Below are positions 59,330 to 64,000 of a DNA stretch of 64,000 nucleotides, piece after piece. A program made the position numbers and the translations under genes. Within the stretch, counting starts at the first letter, position 1. The number at the start of each line of letters is the position of its first letter. The stretch covers positions 1,079,001 through 1,143,000 of the forward strand of contig NZ_CP029553.1 in assembly GCF_003173755.1 (NCBI RefSeq), read 5' to 3'. The notes beneath the pieces were generated by a model. That model made no database searches. It was not told where the DNA came from and saw only the letters and a program-made list of their open reading frames with translations. The stretch comes from Methylobacterium terrae. Its GTDB lineage: Bacteria; Pseudomonadota; Alphaproteobacteria; Rhizobiales; Beijerinckiaceae.

Positions 59330-60760
59330 TCAGGCCTCCATGAACAGGGTCGCGGGCGTCTCGAGCAGGCTTTTCAGCGCCTGCACGAACAGGGCGGCGT
59401 CGTAGCCGTCGACCACCCGGTGGTCGAAGGACGCCGAGAGGTTCATCGTCAGGCGCGGCACGAAGGCGCCGTCGCGCCAGACCGGGCGCATCACCTGCTT
59501 GTTGACGCCGATGATCGCGACCTCCGGCCGGTTGATCACCGGCGTCGTCACGATGCCGCCGAGAGCCCCCAGCGACGTGATGGTGATGGTCGAGCCCGAG
59601 AGCTCGTCGCGGGCGGCCAACCCGTTGCGGGCGGCGTCCGCCAAGCGCCGGACCTCGGCCGCGGAGTTCCAGACGTCCCGGGTCTCGGCGTGGCGGAGCA
59701 CCGGCACCATCAGGCCGGACGGCGTCTGCGTGGCGATGCCGACATGGATGCCGGCATGGCGGTGGATCACCTCCGCCTCGTCGTCGTAATGCGCGTTCAT
59801 CTGCGGGAAGTCCGGCAGGGCGCGCACCAGGGCCTGGACCAGGAACGGGATCAGGGTCAGCTTCGGGCGGCTCGCGCCGTGGCGCTGGTTGAGGCTGGCG
59901 CGCAGCTCCTCCACCGCCGTCACGTCCACCTCCTCGACGTAGGAGAAATGGGCGACGCGCCGCTTGGCGTCGGCCATGCGCTGGGCGATGCGCCGGCGCA
60001 GGCCGATGACCTTGATCTCCTCCACGCCCGTGCGCGGGGCGCGGCCGGCGGGAGCGGGGGCCGCATCCTCCGGCGGGGCGTTCAGGTAGGCGTCGAGGTC
60101 GTCGTGGCCGATGCGGCCGGCGGGACCCGTGCCGCGAACCTGGCGCAGGTCGATTCCCGCTTCGAGCGCCCGCCGGCGCACGGCCGGGGAGGCGACCGGC
60201 TTCTCGCCCGCGGGGCGCGGCGGGCCGGAGGACGGCGCCGCCGCGGCGGGGCGCGCGGCAGGAGCCGCAGGTTTGGCCGGCGCAGGCTTCGGCGGCTCGG
60301 CCGACTTTGTCGCCCCGGCGGCTTTGGGCACTGCTGCGGATTGCAGGGCCGGCGCGGGCTGTGCCGGCTCCAGGCCGTCCGCGGCCGGGACCAGGGCGGC
60401 GGCAGATTGGCCGGCGGCCTGATCCTGCGCCTTCGCGACCTCGGGCGCGACCGCGACCCCGGCCTCGGGCGCCGCCGCGGCCTGGGGTGCCGCCGCGGCC
60501 TGGGGCGCCGCTTCCCCGCCCTCGATCTCGAGCCGCACCAGCTCGGCGCCGACCGCCAGCATCTGGCCGGCCTCGGCGCCCAGCGCCGCGACGGTCCCGC
60601 TCACCGGCGAGGGAATCTCGACGGTCGCCTTGTCGGTCATCACGTCGGCCAGCGGCTGGTCCTCGCGAACCACGTCGCCGACCTTGACGTGCCAGGCCGA
60701 GACCTCGGCCTCGGCCACACCCTCGCCGATATCGGGGAGCTTGACGATGCGAAATCCCAT
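59330..60760 (-). CDS. bkdB: branched-chain 2-oxoacid dehydrogenase E2 (lipoamide acyltransferase)
   Basis: E2 moves the acyl group from E1 to CoA. The 476 residues contain one lipoyl domain (1-80, lipoyl Lys44 in VMTDKATVEIPSP), a long Ala/Pro linker, an E1/E3-binding domain (ASPAVRRRALEAGIDLRQV, GTGPAGRIGHDDLDAYL), a second linker and the catalytic domain ending in SASFDHRVVDGYDAALFV, with the active-site His and Asp. A stretch of Ala-Ala-Pro repeats makes the linker unusually long. Gaps to the neighbouring genes are 3 bp. Confidence 0.9.
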   Translation of the reverse strand: MGFRIVKLPDIGEGVAEAEVSAWHVKVGDVVREDQPLADVMTDKATVEIPSPVSGTVAALGAEAGQMLAVGAELVRLEIEGGEAAPQAAAAPQAAAAPEAGVAVAPEVAKAQDQAAGQSAAALVPAADGLEPAQPAPALQSAAVPKAAGATKSAEPPKPAPAKPAAPAARPAAAAPSSGPPRPAGEKPVASPAVRRRALEAGIDLRQVRGTGPAGRIGHDDLDAYLNAPPEDAAPAPAGRAPRTGVEEIKVIGLRRRIAQRMADAKRRVAHFSYVEEVDVTAVEELRASLNQRHGASRPKLTLIPFLVQALVRALPDFPQMNAHYDDEAEVIHRHAGIHVGIATQTPSGLMVPVLRHAETRDVWNSAAEVRRLADAARNGLAARDELSGSTITITSLGALGGIVTTPVINRPEVAIIGVNKQVMRPVWRDGAFVPRLTMNLSASFDHRVVDGYDAALFVQALKSLLETPATLFMEA

Positions 60761-60763
60761 GGA

Positions 60764-61777
<1,014 letters not shown>

Positions 61778-61778
61778 G

Positions 61779-63392
<1,614 letters not shown>

Positions 63393-63419
63393 CTAAAGCG
63401 GGTTGCGGGAGAACACGCG

Positions 63420-63968
63420 ATGGCCCCGAAGGGCGAAACACCGAACAGGCGTTCTGCACGCATGCAGGCCCCGAAGGCCGCGGAGCCGCACCGGCTCGAC
63501 GATATCGACCGAAGGATCCTCGGCGCCCTGCGGGCCGACGGGCGGTTGACCATCGCGGCCCTGGCCGAGCGGGTCGGCCTGTCGCAATCGCCGTGCTGGA
63601 CGCGCATGCGGCGCCTGGAGGAGGCGGGGCTGATCCGCGACTACGTCGCCGTCCTCGACCACCGGGCACTCGGCTTGCCCGACGTGGTCTTCGTCGAGGT
63701 CACCCTCGACAAGCACGACGATTCGGTGCTGGAGGCCTTCGGCACCGAGATCCTGCGCATCCCGGAGGTGCTGGAGGCGCATCTGGTGAGCGGCGAGTAC
63801 GATTACATGATCAAGGTCGCGGTCAGCGGCACCGCGCATTACGAGCGCTTCCTGCGCGAGAAGCTCTACCGCCTCCGCGGCATCCGCCAGTCGCGCTCGG
63901 TCTTCGCGTTGCGCACCCTCAAGCAGGAGGTCTCGGTCGATCCGGTGGCGATCGCCCGGCAGCCCTGA
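63420..63968 (+). CDS. bkdR: Lrp/AsnC-family activator of the bkd operon
   Basis: A 182-residue Lrp-type regulator: N-terminal HTH (LDDIDRRILGALRADGRLTIAALAERVGLSQSPCWTRMRRLEEAGLI, about 27-73) and a C-terminal ligand-binding RAM/ACT domain (VVFVEVTLDKHD, EAHLVSGEYDYMIKVAV). It is divergent from the bkd operon with a 103-bp gap, the arrangement known for BkdR in Pseudomonas putida, where branched-chain amino acids are the effectors. The symbol is assigned from that context. The first ~20 residues (MAPKGETPNRRSARMQ) may be dispensable; an in-frame ATG follows at 63462. Confidence 0.88.
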   Translation: MAPKGETPNRRSARMQAPKAAEPHRLDDIDRRILGALRADGRLTIAALAERVGLSQSPCWTRMRRLEEAGLIRDYVAVLDHRALGLPDVVFVEVTLDKHDDSVLEAFGTEILRIPEVLEAHLVSGEYDYMIKVAVSGTAHYERFLREKLYRLRGIRQSRSVFALRTLKQEVSVDPVAIARQP

Positions 63969-64000
63969 GCCCGCATCTCCGGCGACCTCGCGGCAGATCG

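Overview
The window is a high-GC alphaproteobacterial chromosome segment. Most of it (about 7868-53381) is one contiguous photosynthesis gene cluster (PGC). The gene content fits an aerobic anoxygenic phototroph of the Hyphomicrobiales. Methylobacterium or a close relative is my best guess, from the gene style, the collagen-like/Hint protein and the dispersed intergenic repeats; the sequence alone does not prove the genus.

Layout: (1) 175-7202 is an accessory surface region: a tail-collar protein and a small partner gene, a 1034-residue collagen-like protein ending in a Hint (hedgehog/intein) domain, a family-2 glycosyltransferase translationally coupled to a repeat protein with a 15-bp microsatellite, and a 31-residue membrane peptide. 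(2) 7281-7808 is a PsiE-family membrane protein. (3) The PGC follows. crtD-crtC (minus) diverges from crtE-crtF-bchCXYZ-pufQBALMC (plus). A triheme cytochrome c and a small membrane protein interrupt it. Then come ppaA-ppsR-bchG-bch2-bchP-tspO (minus), diverging from bchFNBHLM-lhaA-puhABC-orf-acsF-puhE-hemA (plus), and finally bchI-bchD-bchO and crtI-crtB (plus). (4) 53568-54116 is an AT-rich ORFan at the cluster edge. (5) 54683-57895 holds a DUF3616 protein, a small unknown, a LuxR-type regulator and a small secreted Cys-containing protein. (6) 57938-63968 is a branched-chain 2-oxoacid dehydrogenase operon (bkdA1-bkdA2-bkdB-lpdV, led by a small ACT-like gene) with a divergent Lrp-type bkdR.

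How it works together: HemA makes aminolevulinate. BchIDH insert Mg, BchM methylates, AcsF closes ring E using oxygen, BchNBL reduces protochlorophyllide, and BchF, BchXYZ and BchC finish the bacteriochlorin. BchG and BchP add and reduce the tail. CrtE, B, I, C, D and F can make a spirilloxanthin-series carotenoid; no crtA is present. PufBALMC and PuhA build the RC-LH1 complex, with PufQ, PuhB/C/E, LhaA and Bch2 as assembly factors. PpsR and its B12-binding partner PpaA are encoded in the cluster. PpsR-type palindromes (TGT-N12-ACA and a TGT-N12-ACG variant) precede crtD/crtE, bchC, bchF/ppaA, bchG, bchI and crtI. bchE, crtA, idi, puc and bacteriophytochrome genes are not in the window.

Oddities: two compensable one-base deletions in bchO, a three-copy ~190-bp dispersed repeat, a ~280-bp palindromic repeat reaching the crtF start, a PpsR box overlapping the crtI start codon, paired boxes with an 8-bp gap at two promoters, and strong intercistronic hairpins in puf.
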